Shown here piece after piece: positions 43,374 through 56,432 of a stretch of DNA of 64,000 bases. The translations under genes and the position numbers were made by a program. Source of the stretch: Calocera cornea HHB12733. Lineage: Eukaryota > Basidiomycota > Dacrymycetes > Dacrymycetales > Dacrymycetaceae. Positions within the stretch are counted from its first letter, which is position 1; every line of letters starts with the position of its first letter. Location: positions 1-64,000 of the forward strand of contig KV424033.1 of assembly GCA_001632435.1 (NCBI GenBank), in the 5' to 3' direction. The notes under the pieces were generated by a model. That model did no database searches, was not told where the DNA came from, and worked only from the letters and a program-made list of their open reading frames with translations.

Positions 43374-46300
43374 ATGGCGCGAGGAGGAGGACAGCGAACA
43401 TTTGGGATCGTTCCCGGACGCGGGCGAGGGCGAGGCGGCGGCTTTCGCGGGCGAGGTGGATTCAGAGGACGCGGTGGGTTTCGCGGACGGGGCGGCGCGC
43501 AGGGGAGCGGGGACAAGCCAGCACCTCAGAGAGGCGAGGACGGCACCGCTCAGGAGGAGAGGTTTGAGGATGTCAGGATTAGAGATGAGATCGACGAGAA
43601 GCTCGGGTTCGTCAAGTATCAGGAAGGACCCAAGAAGGTCGGGTGGATGGTAAACATGCATCCTGTGAGTGTTATATACATCTAAACGCGATTCGATGTA
43701 CTGAGCTATCTTAGACACTCATGAAGGACGACGACCATGCCGGCGGTAAAGCTGGCGTGGATTTCTATTTCCTCCAAGACGATGGTGGGATGTTCAAGTG
43801 CACCATGCTCTACGAGCCGTACTTCTACATCGGGGTCAAGGTAGATATTACCACCTTCACCCAAGACGCTTAGGGTAACTAACCCGCATATAGACCGGAC
43901 ACGAAACCTCAGTCGAGGAATGGCTCATGAAGCGCTACGAAGGTCTCATCTCCCGCATCTCTCGCGAAAAGAAAGAGGACCTGAAGATGCCGAACCACCT
44001 ACTGGGCTACCGCCGTCTGTACCTCCAGCTTAATTTCCGCAACGTTTCCGACCTCCTCACCGTCCGACGCGACATGCTCCCTCTTGCGCAGAGCAATCAG
44101 TCCAAGGCGAGCGCGATCGAGGCGTATGCTGAGGTCGTCGGTGCGGCTGATATGGGCATCGAGATGGAGATGGAGGATGGGATTGCGCCCGAGGTTCGCG
44201 GTGGTCGAAAGGTCGAGCCGGAGGAGTGTGTGCAGGACATCCGCGAATACGATGTGCCCTACTACCTTCGGGTCGGCATCGACAAAGGTGCGCATCTTGA
44301 TCCTTGCACATTGCTCTATCACTAATTCCTGTCTGTAGACATTCGCGTAGGAAAGTGGTATACCGTCGCCGCGTCATCTGGCGAGATTACCCTCACGCCT
44401 ATACCCGAGCGAGTGGCCCGTGCCGAACCCGTTGTGCTCGCTTTCGATATCGAGACTTCGAAGGCGCCTCTCAAGTTCCCCGATCAGGCAGTGGACCAGA
44501 TCATGATGATCTCGTACATGATCGACGGGCAGGGTTTCCTCATCACCAACCGCGAGATCGTCAGCGAGGACATCGACGACTTCGAGTACACCCCGAGAGA
44601 GGGGTTCGAAGGGCCGTTCACCGTGTTCAACGAGAAGGACGAAGAGGCTCTGATCCGCCGATTTTTCACCCACATCCAGGCAGCCAAGCCTACCGTTATG
44701 GCGACATACAACGGCGACTCGTTCGATTTCCCATTCGTGGAAGCGCGTGCTAAGCATCACAATATCGACATGCTCAGCGAGATCGGTTTTGCCAAGGACA
44801 ACGAAGACGAGTTCAAGTCGCGTCAGTGTGCCCATATGGACTGCTTTAGATGGGTGAAGCGTGACAGCTACCTTCCTCAAGGTAGTCAGGGCCTGAAGGC
44901 TGTAACGACGGCGAAGCTGGGATACAACCCCATCGAACTCGATCCGGAGCTGATGACTCCGTATGCCTCTGAGCAGCCTCAAGTCCTCGCCCAGTACTCC
45001 GTCTCTGATGCCGTCGCGACGTACTATCTCTACATGAAATACGTGCACCCCTTCGTGTTCTCGCTCTGCAACATCATTCCGCTCAACCCCGACGAGGTTC
45101 TCCGGAAGGGTACGGGAACTTTGTGCGAGACCTTGCTCATGGTGAGAATACACTTCATATCCGTCGCGAGCAGGTAGCTAACCTCCACCTGTAGGTGGAA
45201 GCGTACAAGAGCAGCGTCATCATGCCAAACCGGCATGAAGAGCCGTTAGGAAACATGCACGAGGGCCACCTGCTGTCCTTCGAGACCTACGTCGGCGGTC
45301 ACGTCGAGGCATTGGAAGCTGGCGTGTTCCGGAACGACATTGCGACGCACTTCAAAATCGTGCCGGATGCTGTACAGCAGCTGATAGATGATCTAGATCG
45401 GGCTCTCCAGTTCGCTATTGTGACAGAGTTCAAGACAACTCTTGATGACGTTACCAACTACGAGGCTGTAAAGGGGCAGATCACGGCTCTCCTCGAAGAA
45501 CTGCGGGACAACCCACTGAGAGAAGACAAGCCACTCATCTACCATTTGGACGTCGCCGCCATGTACCCCAATATCATGTTGTCGAACCGACTCCAGCCTG
45601 ACTCTGTAGTCGACGAAGCCATGTGCGCGGTGTGCGACCATAACCGACCGGGCAAGGAATGCGATCGGAGAATGACCTGGGCATGGCGAGGAGAGTTCTT
45701 CCCTGCAAAGCGCGATGAATACAACATGGTCAAGTTCGCCCTCAACAAGGAACTATTCCCTCCGAAATTTCCAAGCGGCCCAAAACGGCGATACGTCGAT
45801 CTTGCTCCCTCCGAGCAGAATGCTCTGCTTCACAAGCGCCTGGGCGATTACTCTCGCAAGGTATACAAGAAGACGAAGGATACTGAGGTTGTTGTCAAGG
45901 AGGCTATCATCTGTCAACGAGAGAACCCCTTCTACATTGACACCGTGCGCAGCTTCCGCGACCGCCGGTACGAATATAAAGGCTTGCACAAAACTTGGAA
46001 GAAGAATCTGGACAAGGCCAAGTCGGCTGCTTCGATGACCCAGATGGACGAGGCCAACAAGATGATCGTACTCTACGATTCCCTGCAGCTTGCTCACAAG
46101 TGTATTCTCAACTCCTTCTATGGCTACGTCATGCGAAAAGGTGCTCGATGGCATTCCATGGAAATGGCTGGGATCACCTGCCTGACCGGTGCCAACATCA
46201 TCCAGATGGCTCGTCAGCTCGTTGAGCAAATTGGACGGCCGCTCGAGCTGGATACCGACGGTATCTGGTGCATGCTTCCAGGCACGTTTCCCGACAATTT

Positions 46301-49300
46301 CTTCCTCGAAACGAAAAGCGGCAAGAAGCTTCAGCTCTCATATCCCTGCACCATGCTCAACCACCTGGTACACGACCGTTTCACGAATCACCAGTATCAC
46401 GATTTGGCCGATCCAGCTACCGGCACCTATGCTATTCACAGCGAAAACTCCATTTTTTTCGAGTTGGACGGACCTTACAAGGCAATGATATTGCCGTCCT
46501 CCAAGGAAGAAGATAAGCTCCTCAAGAAGCGTTATGCCGTATTCAACGAGGATGGCTCCCTTGCCGAGCTGAAGGGCTTCGAAGTGAAACGTCGTGGAGA
46601 ACTCCAGCTCATCAAGATTTTCCAGTCCGAGATTTTCGAGAAATTCCTTGGCGGAGAGACTCTGGACGAATGCTACGCAGAGGTCGCCACCGTGGCCAAT
46701 TCCTGGTTGGATGTGCTTTATACCAAGGCGGATTCCCTAACGGATGAGGAACTCGTCGAGCTTATTGGCGAGTACCGCAGCATGTCCAAGACTCTGGCGG
46801 AATATGGAGCACAAAAGTCGACGGCTATCAGCACCGCCAAGCGGTTAGCCGAGTTCTTAGGCGCTCAGATGGTGAAGGACAAGGGTCTGGCTTGCAACTT
46901 CATCATCTCGGCCAAGCCTCATGGTGCGCCAGTCACGGAGAGGGCCGTCCCTGTCGCCATCTTCTCAGCCGAAGAATCGATTAAGCAGCATTACTTGCGG
47001 AAATGGTTGAAGGACAACAGCCTCGAGACCTTCGATATGCGGTCCATTCTCGATTGGGACTACTACATCGAACGTCTCGGTGGTGTGATTCAAAAGCTCA
47101 TCACTATCCCTGCCGCCTTCCAGAAGGTCTCAAATCCCGTGCCTCGCATCCGTCACCCCGACTGGCTGCATCGACGAGTAGCTGCACAGGAAGACAGGTT
47201 TCAACAACACAAGATCACCAGCTTCTTTCAAGCTGGAGCCAAGGTCGTCCCACCATCATTGGATATTGAAGATATTGGCATGTCTCAAGATAAAGCTCCG
47301 CGAGAAAAAGTTGCAGTCGTCACGAGAAAACTGGCTAAAAGGCAGAAGCCACTTCCTGATCTCAAGATAGACTACTCTGGCTGGCTGAAAGCCATGCGTC
47401 GGATCTGGAAAAAGAAGCGCGAAAAAAGCCTTGGCGGCTCCACGGCTATGATCGTGCCTGCCATGTTCCGCGGTGCTCAAGTCCGAGAAGCACGGTCTTG
47501 GGACATTTTCCAAATTCGGCCCACCGATCGACCAGGCCGCTTCATCATGTGGCTGCACACAGAGACCGAGTTTGTGTCCGTGGCTCTGCGCGTTCCCAGA
47601 CAGTTCTATGTCAATTACAAGGAACTGCCGGAGGCGGGAACTTTCCTTCCCTCCTACACCGCCGAGAACCTGGTCAGGACCTTGCCGCACGATCAACCTT
47701 GCTTGAATCTCTTCCGGATCACCGTTCCCGAGACTCTGTACCTCGAAGAGGAGTCGCACTTCACCGGCCTTATTGCAAACGTCAACGTCGATGGTGTTTA
47801 TGAAATGCAGATACCTGCAGAACTGCGTGCAATCCTGCGTCTGGGTCGATCGTGCGCTATCACCCGCGAAGCTGGCATAAACCTGAACAGGGCGCGCTCG
47901 ACGGGATTGGACCTGCAGCAGCTTGAACGACCGGCAACATCGATGATCAAGCGAGCTTACCTTGGGGGCGGAAGGTCGATGAAGTGTGCACTTCTTATCC
48001 ACTTTACGGCCGATCGTCGACATGTCTTCGCTTTGTTCCACCCCAGCGGCACGCTCAGCATGCACTTGGTCGATCCTGCTCGCGAGAGACAGCCTATACA
48101 GAAGCTAGAAGAGACATATAAGGCAAAGCTCGAGTTCCTCCATCAACGCCGACCAGAAGCACAAACCGAAACTGCCTTCGCATATCCGAAGGGCATCGTG
48201 GTTGATGCACCGGTCTACCATGCATCCGAAGACAGAGCTCTCAAGGCCGTGTCTACTGCACTAGGCAAAATGACAGAGCACACGTCTCTGCTCCTCATCT
48301 CGTCTGACAAGTCCCTCTCCTACTACGAACAAGGGGTACAGAAAGTCTCCGCATTCCCGGTCATGATGATCCCCAGCAGGCCAGGTGCACATGCCATGCC
48401 AGTTTTCTCGTGGCAGAAGATCGTTGCCAGCCACATGATGTCGCGATATGTGTCAGTTGGCTCCTGGTTATATCAAGAGATCCAGCGAGCAGCATATCAT
48501 GATGTTCCCGTCGGAAATGTGCCCGCGGACCGCGAGTTGTTCTATGCCGATGTCGACTTTTCTCGACGTCTGATGGATCAGGACATTCTTCTATGGTGGT
48601 CCAACACCAACAGGCCTGATCTGGGAGGACGCGAGGAAGACAGCAATCTCTTCGCCGACGACGTCGTCAATCCTGAAATCTCTTCCCCCGGCTGTTTCTC
48701 CAATGTTGCCGTTGCTCTTCAGCTTCAGCAGCTGGCTGTTGATGCGGTCATGCAATCCGCGCTGGTTAACGAGATGGAGGGCAGTGTGGGCGGTAATGCC
48801 GCAATCGGTGCCGCATCACGCAATTTGGACCAATATGCCGGTGGCTCCTCCGATGCCACCATTACCCTGGGCGATATCGTGCTCCCTGCATCAACATTCG
48901 CGATCCTCAAGTCCATGGTCAGGTCATGGCATGGCGACATGGTTCACGGCAATCTCGATGCGAAGACGGTCTTGGATCACCTCTGGCGATGGTTATGCAG
49001 CATGGATGCTCGCATGTTTGATCCAACTTTGCAACGGTTCGTGCATGGCCTGATGAAGAAGACATTCCTGCAGTTGTTGGCGGAATTCCGACGACTTGGC
49101 TGTAGCGTCATCTCAGCAGACTTCAGTCAAGTTACGCTGCTGACATCGAAGCCGCCTGGAACCGCGTCTGCTTTCTTGACCTATCTGCTTACAGCGGTCG
49201 AGAATCAAGAGCTGTTCCGGTACATCAACCTGCGCATCGATCGCGTCTACGACTTCATGCTGTTCATGGACCGCAGCAACTTCGGTGGCTTCGTCCACGA

Positions 49301-50258
49301 GGACCTCGCCGCGCTTGACAAGCCTGATTCGACGCCCGGTCTGATGATGTGCTGGAATATCCAGCGCTTCCTTCCCCCGGCCCTGCAGAATGACTTTGCC
49401 GTCATCATCCGAAAGTTCATGACCGATCTGTACGAGGACAAACAGAAGCGAGGTCACAACAGGACGCCGTTACGGGTCATCCAGAACCTGACGCAGGACC
49501 AAACCGCAGTTGCTACCGCAGACAAGATGCAGGAGGTGGAGCGAGTGCGGACGTACGTCTCCAATCGGTTGACCCGGAGACTGCTGGCCAAGGTCCAGCA
49601 GATCGTCGATCGGTACGAGAAATCGTCCATGGCGGACGCACCCGAGTCGGAAGAAGACTTTGAGTTCCCCCTCCTGCCCGGATCGTACATCACGTTCACG
49701 TCGCCTCCTCTCGAGTTCATCAAGTTCACCTGCGAGGTGCTCCGGCTGCACAAAGACCTCACCCTGGAAGTCGGCGTGCTGAAGCGGAACCTGCTCGATC
49801 TCGTGCACGTGCGCGAGTTCGCCGAAGAAGCGCAGTTCAAGAACCCCTGCGAGAGCTTCAAGCTCCCGATGGTGATCTGCACCCAGTGCTCCAGCCAGCG
49901 CGACATGGATTTCTGCCGGGATGAGGACCTGTTCCCCGACCCGGGGGCGACTGCGCCCAAGGCGTGGGCGTGCGCCGAGTGTGGCCATCCGTACGACCGG
50001 TCCGCGATCGAGGTCTCGCTGATCGACGTCGTGCGGCGGCTCGTGACGGCCTTCCAGCTGCAGGACATGCGCTGCGGCAAGTGCAAGCAGATCAAGAGCG
50101 ATAACCTGAGCCCGTTCTGCTCCTGCTCGGGCACGTACGCGTTCACGATCGGCAAGCAGGAGTCGAAACGGCGCCTCAGGACGGTGGTTAATGTCGCGGC
50201 TTTCCATGGCCTGAGCATGCTGAGGAGTTATTCGGAGGGTATCCTGCAGCGGTGGTGA
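43374..50258 (+). CDS. POL2: DNA polymerase epsilon catalytic subunit
   Basis: Leading-strand replicative polymerase with proofreading exonuclease, nuclear. Five exons with clear borders (43374-43664, 43715-43840, 43894-44287, 44339-45141, 45195-50258) give about 2225 residues, normal for the family. The N terminus is RGG-rich ([20 protein letters not shown]). Exonuclease motifs: FDIETSK (about residue 306), [22 protein letters not shown]. Polymerase motifs: [59 protein letters not shown] (about residue 890). A PCNA-binding box QHKITSFF lies near residue 1210. The inactive C-terminal polymerase-like half follows, then two Cys modules (CTQC...CAEC, and CGKC...CSC) that bind the B subunit and metal. 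No lesion seen. Start 43374 is the first ATG of the open exon and precedes the RGG tract. Confidence 0.97.
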
Positions 50259-50876
50259 CCCTTTTTGCTCTGATTATCGCGCAGCAAATCAATCCGTGAT
50301 AAGCGCCAATTTCGCTCGTCTGCATTTCTAGATTATTCGCATGTATCTCGCATAACGTAGCATATCATACCCGGTTGTACAACTAGCATATAATCCATGA
50401 CCATCCTCCGAATCGCCCAGATCGATTGCACTCCAGCCCAAAAGAAGCAGCGGGCGATGGGCTCGCGTGATTGCGCCTGACCTGAGCGTGCCGCGTGCCG
50501 GGTGTTGTTGACCGCCCTGGCCCTGTGCTGCCCTGATCCCCACCTCGCCCCTCCCATCCCGACAGGCGCTACTTCGACTGTCGACCCACCCCTGCCAGCA
50601 TACGCAACACCCCCGCTCGCCCATCAGACGAGTACCGACCCCGCGCAGTCCACTTCACACGTCATAGACAGCCGGGAACGCTTAGGGACGATCCTGGTGC
50701 TCGGCGGTACCGCCTGACCGACTCCTGACCTTCCCCTCCTATATCACCGCCCCACCCCCGCCTAGCGCGACACGCTGTACCACTACTGCCTGTCGCTCAC
50801 GCACCCGATACCCCTCGCGCTCCCGCTCATACCACACCCGCACCACGAAGCAATAACAGCCACGGCGCACTCTAGG
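50259..50876. other. intergenic POL2-MO25
   Basis: No gene supported. The second half is C-rich promoter-like sequence upstream of the MO25 gene. Confidence 0.5.
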
Positions 50877-52150
50877 ATGAACTTCTTCAAGTCCCGGTCG
50901 CGCGGACCGAGCGACGTCGTCCGTGCGCTGCGCGACTCGATCGCCCGCGTCGATGGGAGCCCGCCGGGGGGCGATGCGCGCAGGAGGGCGAGCGAGGACG
51001 TCAGCAAATGGCTCGGCGCTATGAAGGGCATCCTATTCGGCGCTGATGGAGGTGCGTCCTCCGCTCGGATGCTCGGCCAGATCGAGATGCTGATAGCGCC
51101 TTTTGCGCGCAGACGAGCCCTCGCCCGAGCTAGTCGCCCAGCTCTCGCAAGAAGTCTACTCCTCCGACCTCCTCCTCTCCCTCGTCAACAGCATCTCCAA
51201 GTTCGACTTCGAAGCGCGCAAGGACGTCGCGCAGATCTTCAACAACCTCCTGCGGCGCCAGATCGGCTCCCGCTGGCCGACGGTCGACTACATCGCCACC
51301 CGCCAGGACGTCATCTTCGCCACGCTCGCGGGGTACGATAATGAGAGCGTCGCGCTCAATACGGGGATGATCCTGCGGGAGATGCTGCGGCACGAGCCGC
51401 TCACCAAAGTGCTGCTGTATTCCGACGAGTGAGCATACACACGCCTATATCGCCATGCATCGAGAGCTGACAGTCGACGCGCAGGTTCTACCAGTTCCCG
51501 GGGTACATAGAGAACACCACGTTCGGCGTGTCGTGCGACGCGTTCGCCAACTTCAAGGACACGCTCACGCGGCACAAGCAGATGGTGGCCGAGTACCTTG
51601 AGCAGAACTATGATCGAGTGCGCGCCCTCCTTCCGCCCTACCTGCGTAAAGCATACTGACGCGCAGCAGTTCTTCCTCACCTACGCCTCGCTCGTCGCCT
51701 CGCAAAACTACGTCACGAAGCGGCAGTCGCTCAAGCTCCTGGGCGAGATCCTCCTCGACCGTGCGAACTTCAACGTCATGACGCGATACATCGGGAGCGA
51801 GCAGAACTTGCGCACAATGATGAACCTGCTCCGGGATAAGAGCAAAAACATCCAGTTCGAGGCGTTCCATGTGTTCAAGGTAAGCATTCTGCCGTCCTCC
51901 CTGAGTTATCCGACTCAAATGCGCTCGGCGTACAGGTCTTCGTGGCCAACCCGAGGAAACCACCGCAGATCGAGAACATCCTGCGGCGGAACAAGGACAA
52001 GCTACTGAACTTCCTTCGCGACTTCCACAATGATCGCGAGGACGAGCAGTTCACGGTACGTTGCCTCCCCTCGTCTTATCATCTGCGACAACGCTGACTC
52101 TGCTACAGGACGAGAAACAGTTCCTGGTCACGCAGATCCAGTCCCTTTGA
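50877..52150 (+). CDS. Mo25/Hym1-family scaffold protein
   Basis: Mo25 (CAB39) proteins are helical-repeat scaffolds that bind STE20/germinal-centre kinases and, in fungi, act in the RAM/MOR network for polarity and cell separation. It starts [20 protein letters not shown]. Exons carry [120 protein letters not shown] and [20 protein letters not shown], ending FLVTQIQSL at 52150. Introns near 51050-51113, 51430-51485, 51616-51669, 51881-51936 and 52056-52109 have GT/AG ends. Length, about 330-340 residues, fits the family. No defect seen. Confidence 0.93.
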
Positions 52151-52750
52151 GCTGCTGCATTTTCGTCGCTATCTTGGGTCTTGTGTTTCCTTCTACTTCG
52201 CTCTTCTGCACCTCTTCCCGGTCTCGAATCTCCCAGCTCGCCTTCCGTGAGCCATCCAGTCCATCAGCGCATACCCATCCATGGTTCAGAACAACCAAGG
52301 ACACTTCCAGTTCCATTTCCAGTTCCGGTCCCGGTACTTCTTCTTGCCCTTTCCCAGAGCCCTCGTCTCCTCCTCCTATTACTACCTTCGATCAGCGATC
52401 TGTCATCCTGCATACCTGTAACATCATCCCATTTATTTTGGCCCCCATCCATGATCCATCATTCCAATTCTGCTTTCTTCCCGATTGCCTATCCTTGATT
52501 CTTCACTGGCCGTCGGTCTGCGCGAGGCTAAGTTATCGTCGGGCGCTGCAGGTCGGCGCTTTGACCCATTTGTGTGGGCGTACGGTAGCGTATGTACGGA
52601 TACCTTCAGTTTGGCTCGAGATCGGACTGAGTGCGGAGCCGAGCGGAGCTCTGCCGGAGGAAACACTGAATTCAATGCACCGCGTGGTGACCTCAGCACT
52701 GTAATCCCTTTGTGCACGACGATCACGAAGACGGGCAAGGAAGACAAGAG
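52151..52750. other. intergenic, includes start of the F-box duplication
   Basis: Pyrimidine-rich 3' flank of MO25 followed, from about 52.6 kb, by sequence matching the upstream region of the second F-box gene. No gene supported. Confidence 0.5.
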
Positions 52751-54012
52751 ATGACGCCCGATATCGAATGCCCCTCGGCTTGCGTATCTCTCCCTGCGGA
52801 CGTAGTCGACGCGGTGGTTGCGTACGTCGAGCGGCCGGACTTGTACAGCTTCTGCCTCGTCAACAGGACGTTCAACCAGATGGGCGAACGATACCTCTAT
52901 CGCTCCCTCTCAATAACGAGAGACACCGGCATCCTGCACAACGTTCAGCTGTGTCTCACCCTCCTTCGTCGTCCCTCATTGACCCAGTGCGTCCGTTCCC
53001 TGACGCTTGAGGCGATTTGGGAATGGTACCCGGGCGGCCGGAGCACAGATGGACGTCTTCATTACCTCTGCATGGACGCTATCTTTCGGCTCTACTTTCG
53101 CATGCTCTATGCATTGAAGAACCTTGTCCATCTGCGCATGTTCTTCTGGGTCGAAACGATGGACCTGTGCTGTAACTTTGGGCGAGAACCGGGATGTGCG
53201 GGTCGAGCCACTCCAATTCTTGTTCCAACAAGGCTGCTTCAGCTCATTGCAGTACTTGGATCTGTGGCATGGCATGGGAGGCCTATGGGAATTTCTCCAC
53301 TGGCTCGGAAACTCGCCCGCTGTCCTCTCCGGCCTTACGACCATCGAGGGCGATTTCGACAGCTGGAGGATTGCGCAACATCGGCCCATCGGGACTGCCA
53401 TAGCCTCCCGGGGCTTGTCTGCCGAGCAATGTGGACCGGAAAGGATGGAACGTCACAGCATGTTCCTGTCGCAATCCACCGGCCCGCTGCTTCGTTTGGA
53501 GTTGGAGTTGGGGGAGAGCTTCAATCCAAACATTATGTCGCTCATCGCCCAGCAGTTTGAACATCTGCTGACGCTCGTACTCTTAGACGTCAGCATGAGC
53601 GAGGCGTTGGAAAGTTCGGTTCTGCCGGAGGACGACATGGTAGCTCATAGTTTTCCAGGATCGCTACATCACGACCTCCGACGCTCCTCAGCTCCCGCCC
53701 ATTCAAATCCGGTCCTTAACACTCATTCTGCTCAAGGATGGTCGTTTCAGTCATAGCCGTGTGGACGTCACTTCACCCTCAGAAGTGTGGCGGCACATCA
53801 TGCCGTTTGCTGGTACGATCTCTGCTGAAACGACGTCATTACGGACAGTGGCTTTCACCACTGTGAGGGTTCCGGCAGCCTCCACGGAGCCTCTTCATCT
53901 AAGGACGCAGAGACGGGTGAAAGAAGAGCGAACAAACGAATTTCGCAGGGACGCGTCTGGATGGAGCTACGCAGGGGACGAGCTTCCGACCGATGAATAC
54001 CAACTATCTTAG
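52751..54012 (+). pseudogene. F-box-like gene, copy 1, frameshifted
   Basis: F-box proteins are substrate adaptors of SCF ubiquitin ligases. From the ATG at 52751: an F-box-like start (LPADVVDAVVAYVERPDLYS, FCLVNRTFNQMGERYLYRSL) and leucine-rich sequence to CCNFGREPGCAG near 53190. The continuation (VEPLQFLFQQGCFSSLQYLD ... LTLVLLDVSM) is in another frame. Alignment with copy 2 shows 49 bp between shared points (53171 to 53220) where copy 2 has 96 (54893 to 54989), a 47-bp deletion that breaks the frame. A final exon (DGRFSHSRVDVTSPSEVWRH ... SGWSYAG) matches copy 2, but its intron donor is degraded (GTTCTG for GTATGC). Probably a recent pseudogene; a new intron could only rescue it if one arose here. 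Confidence 0.65.
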
Positions 54013-54469
54013 CTCCAAGGAGTGGACTCTGTTCCACTCGCCTGTCATATCATTGTGGCAGCAATTGATCACCTTCTATGAGCATCCAGTCCGTCGTCAC
54101 ATACTCATATATACCTCCGAGGAACTAGGTGCATCTTCTTTCCTCGAAAAATTGTCTGCTTCCTGCTGCTTCGATCGCGACTGTTCGTCTGCATATCTGT
54201 AATGTCACCTCATTTTGCCCCATTAACGTTCCGCTCTCGTTTTGTCCCGGATAACCGGCCGTCCGCCAGGTTAAATTACTGTATTGTCGCGCTTTACAAG
54301 TCAGTGCTTTTGACAACTTTGTGTAAGCGTATCGTCCGGAAGCTTGAGGTCGTCACGGTAACAACGGCGGAGCCGGACTTTGCCGGAAGGAACACTTGAA
54401 TTCGGTGTACCACGTGGTGACCTCCTAAATCATCCCTCTGTGCGCGACGATCACGGCCACAAGACAACA

Positions 54470-55824
54470 ATGTCCCCTGCTATCCAACGCATGTCACCCC
54501 ATCCCTTCCTTCCTGCGGAGCTGGTCGACTCGATTGCCGCATATGCCAAGGAGTCAGACTTATACAGTTTCTGTCTTGTCAATAGGGGCTTCAATCGTAT
54601 GGGCGAACGATACCTCTATCGATCAGTACGTCTGACGCCTAATAATGGCTTGAAGTGCAACATCGGCCTTTGTCTCACTCTGCTTCGTCGTCCGTCTTTG
54701 GCCCAGTGGGTCCGCTCCTTGAGCTTCGAAGTAACTCATCCATGGCACGGCGAAGACTGGCAGTGGCGCAAACAACCTATTCGCCACTTATCCAACAGCG
54801 CTATACGTCGACTGTACTTTCGCACCATCTATGCGATGACGTGTCTCACACATATGACCTTGTACTTCTCGATCAGCAGCAAGGACCTGCTCTGCAATTT
54901 TGAACGCCTCACCTGCCGACTCAAGTCGTTCACGTTCTCGGTACCGATACTAGCGATCGAGGACGTCCCCATCGACAAAGTGAAAGCTTTGTTCCAACAG
55001 CCATGTTTCACATCCGTGCAGCATTTGGCTATCCCATATGGCACACATGTTCTAGCACCAATATTGGACTGGCTGGGTGACACGCCCCTTGTCCTTTCCA
55101 CTCTCAGTACCATCGAGGGCAGCCTCGAGTGCTGGCGAATTGCATGTAATCGGCCAATCAAGACTGCTATGACCTCCAAAGGCTTGTTTGCCGACGCGTA
55201 TGGCTCGGAGCTGAAGGCCGCCTACATCATGATGTTGGCGCGATCCACCGGTCCGTTGATTAGCTTGGAGCTGCGACTGCCGACCCTGGATCCAGTGGTC
55301 CTGTCTCTTGTCGGGCAGTACTTGGAGCAGCTTCTAACTCTGGTACTTCTGGACGTGGAGGCTGATAGTGTTTTGGTATGCTCAAGTTACCCCGAGGGAT
55401 AGCTTTGTAGCTCATGATTCTTCAGGATTTGTATGGTGCGAAATCAGCACGGCAACTGCCACCTCTTGCATTCCGGTCTTTGACGCGGATTGTGCTCAAA
55501 GATGGACGTTACAATCCTAGCAGGGTGGACGTCAGCTCTCCGGCGCAATTGTGGCGTCACATCATGCCGTTTGCCGTTGCAATCTCTTCGGAAACACCAT
55601 CGTTGCGGACGCTGGCTTTTACCAGTGTTCTGACTGTGACCGCCTCCAGCAACCCTCTTCAATCCGTGACGTACACAAGCAAGGTGGAAGAATATCGAAC
55701 AACGGAATTTCGAAAGGAAGAGTCTGGATGGAGCTACGCAGGGCGCCAACTTCCAACCCACATTTCCAATACTGGCATGAAGCGCCCACTCCGAGATCCA
55801 GATGCGCTGTCCAATGCCAACTAG
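54470..55824 (+). CDS. F-box protein, copy 2 (intact)
   Basis: About 435 residues in two exons. From the ATG at 54470: MSPAIQRMSPHPFLPAELVD, an F-box-like motif (LPAELVDSIAAYAKESDLYS, FCLVNRGFNRMGERYLYRSV) at about residues 14-55, then a long leucine-rich region without regular LRR consensus (LCLTLLRRPSLAQWVRSLSF, LEQLLTLVLLDVEADSVL). An intron at 55377-55425 (GTATGC...CTTCAG) leads to DLYGAKSARQLPPLAFRSLT ... DALSNAN. The F-box should bind Skp1; the substrate is unknown. The frame is intact throughout, unlike copy 1. Lineage-specific F-box expansions are common in these fungi. Confidence 0.75.
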
Positions 55825-55954
55825 CCTGTAAGCGCCTTCCGAATAACAATGCATGTCTCAGCATTACCTCGATTACGATACTTTCACCGATGTGAGAAAT
55901 GTTAGCGACGAAGACATTGAAATACTCACCTCCCGACCTGTGGTCTCGCACCAC

Positions 55955-56359
55955 TCAACGTGTCGTTTTCAGCCTGCACCAGCCAAGAATACGACTCCAT
56001 TTTGTTCGGCGATTGGTCTTCGCCATGAAGCGAGAAGTCGCGTGGAACTCCTGGAGACTGGCGTCGTCCAACTGCAAGACCTGTTCAACGACACGGTTCG
56101 CAAATGCGGCCGACTGGTCTCGATAGCGCTGCGAAGAGGCGCTATAGGACGTGAACGCGGGCGACGCTGGGCTTTGGACAGGACGGGTAGGTACAAGATG
56201 GGTGCCGACGGTCTGAATATGTGGCGGAAGAGGTGACGGGTTGCGGAAAGATGCGATCGCTGAGCGTCGGGCTGGAAAAACGTTGGCCGCGGGCATGTTG
56301 TCGAACTTCCGCTTCTTCCTCAACCTACGGCCAGAAGGGATAACCGGAGAGCGGGGCAT
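55955..56359 (-). CDS. small basic hypothetical protein
   Basis: 134 residues starting MPRSPVIPSGRRLRKKRKFD, Arg/Ser/Pro-rich with a possible nuclear localisation signal (RRLRKKRK) near the N terminus and a helical middle (VVEQVLQLDDASLQEFHATS). Not recognised. A TATA-like box lies about 70 bp upstream. The 3' end may continue through an intron into sequence overlapping the end of the F-box gene, which is convergent. The regulatory box and coherent frame favour a real gene. Confidence 0.45.
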   Translation of the reverse strand: MPRSPVIPSGRRLRKKRKFDNMPAANVFPARRSAIASFRNPSPLPPHIQTVGTHLVPTRPVQSPASPAFTSYSASSQRYRDQSAAFANRVVEQVLQLDDASLQEFHATSRFMAKTNRRTKWSRILGWCRLKTTR

Positions 56360-56424
56360 GTGTTGACTGCGTCGGATTCGCGACGTGGGGTAAAGTGAAG
56401 CAAGAGGGGTTGCGCCGGACCATC

Positions 56425-56432
56425 ATTTATAG
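56425..56432 (-). promoter_or_regulatory. TATA-like box
   Basis: CTATAAAT on the minus strand, about 65-75 bp upstream of the ATG at 56359. Confidence 0.5.

Larger units (their letters stand above)
52600..55860. repeat. tandem duplication of an F-box gene, unit about 1.7 kb
   Basis: The two genes and their upstream regions align in order, for example GCCGGAGGAAACACT...GTGGTGACCTC (about 52653-52695) with GCCGGAAGGAACACT...GTGGTGACCTC (about 54381-54423), through to the shared last exon (SGWSYAG). Confidence 0.85.

Noticed and set aside
47256..48065. 269-codon minus-strand frame inside POL2
   Set aside because: It is antisense to well-conserved polymerase epsilon sequence; the opposite frame stays open because of codon bias in the real gene. 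The same applies to minus frames at 44374-45153 and 49454-50218.
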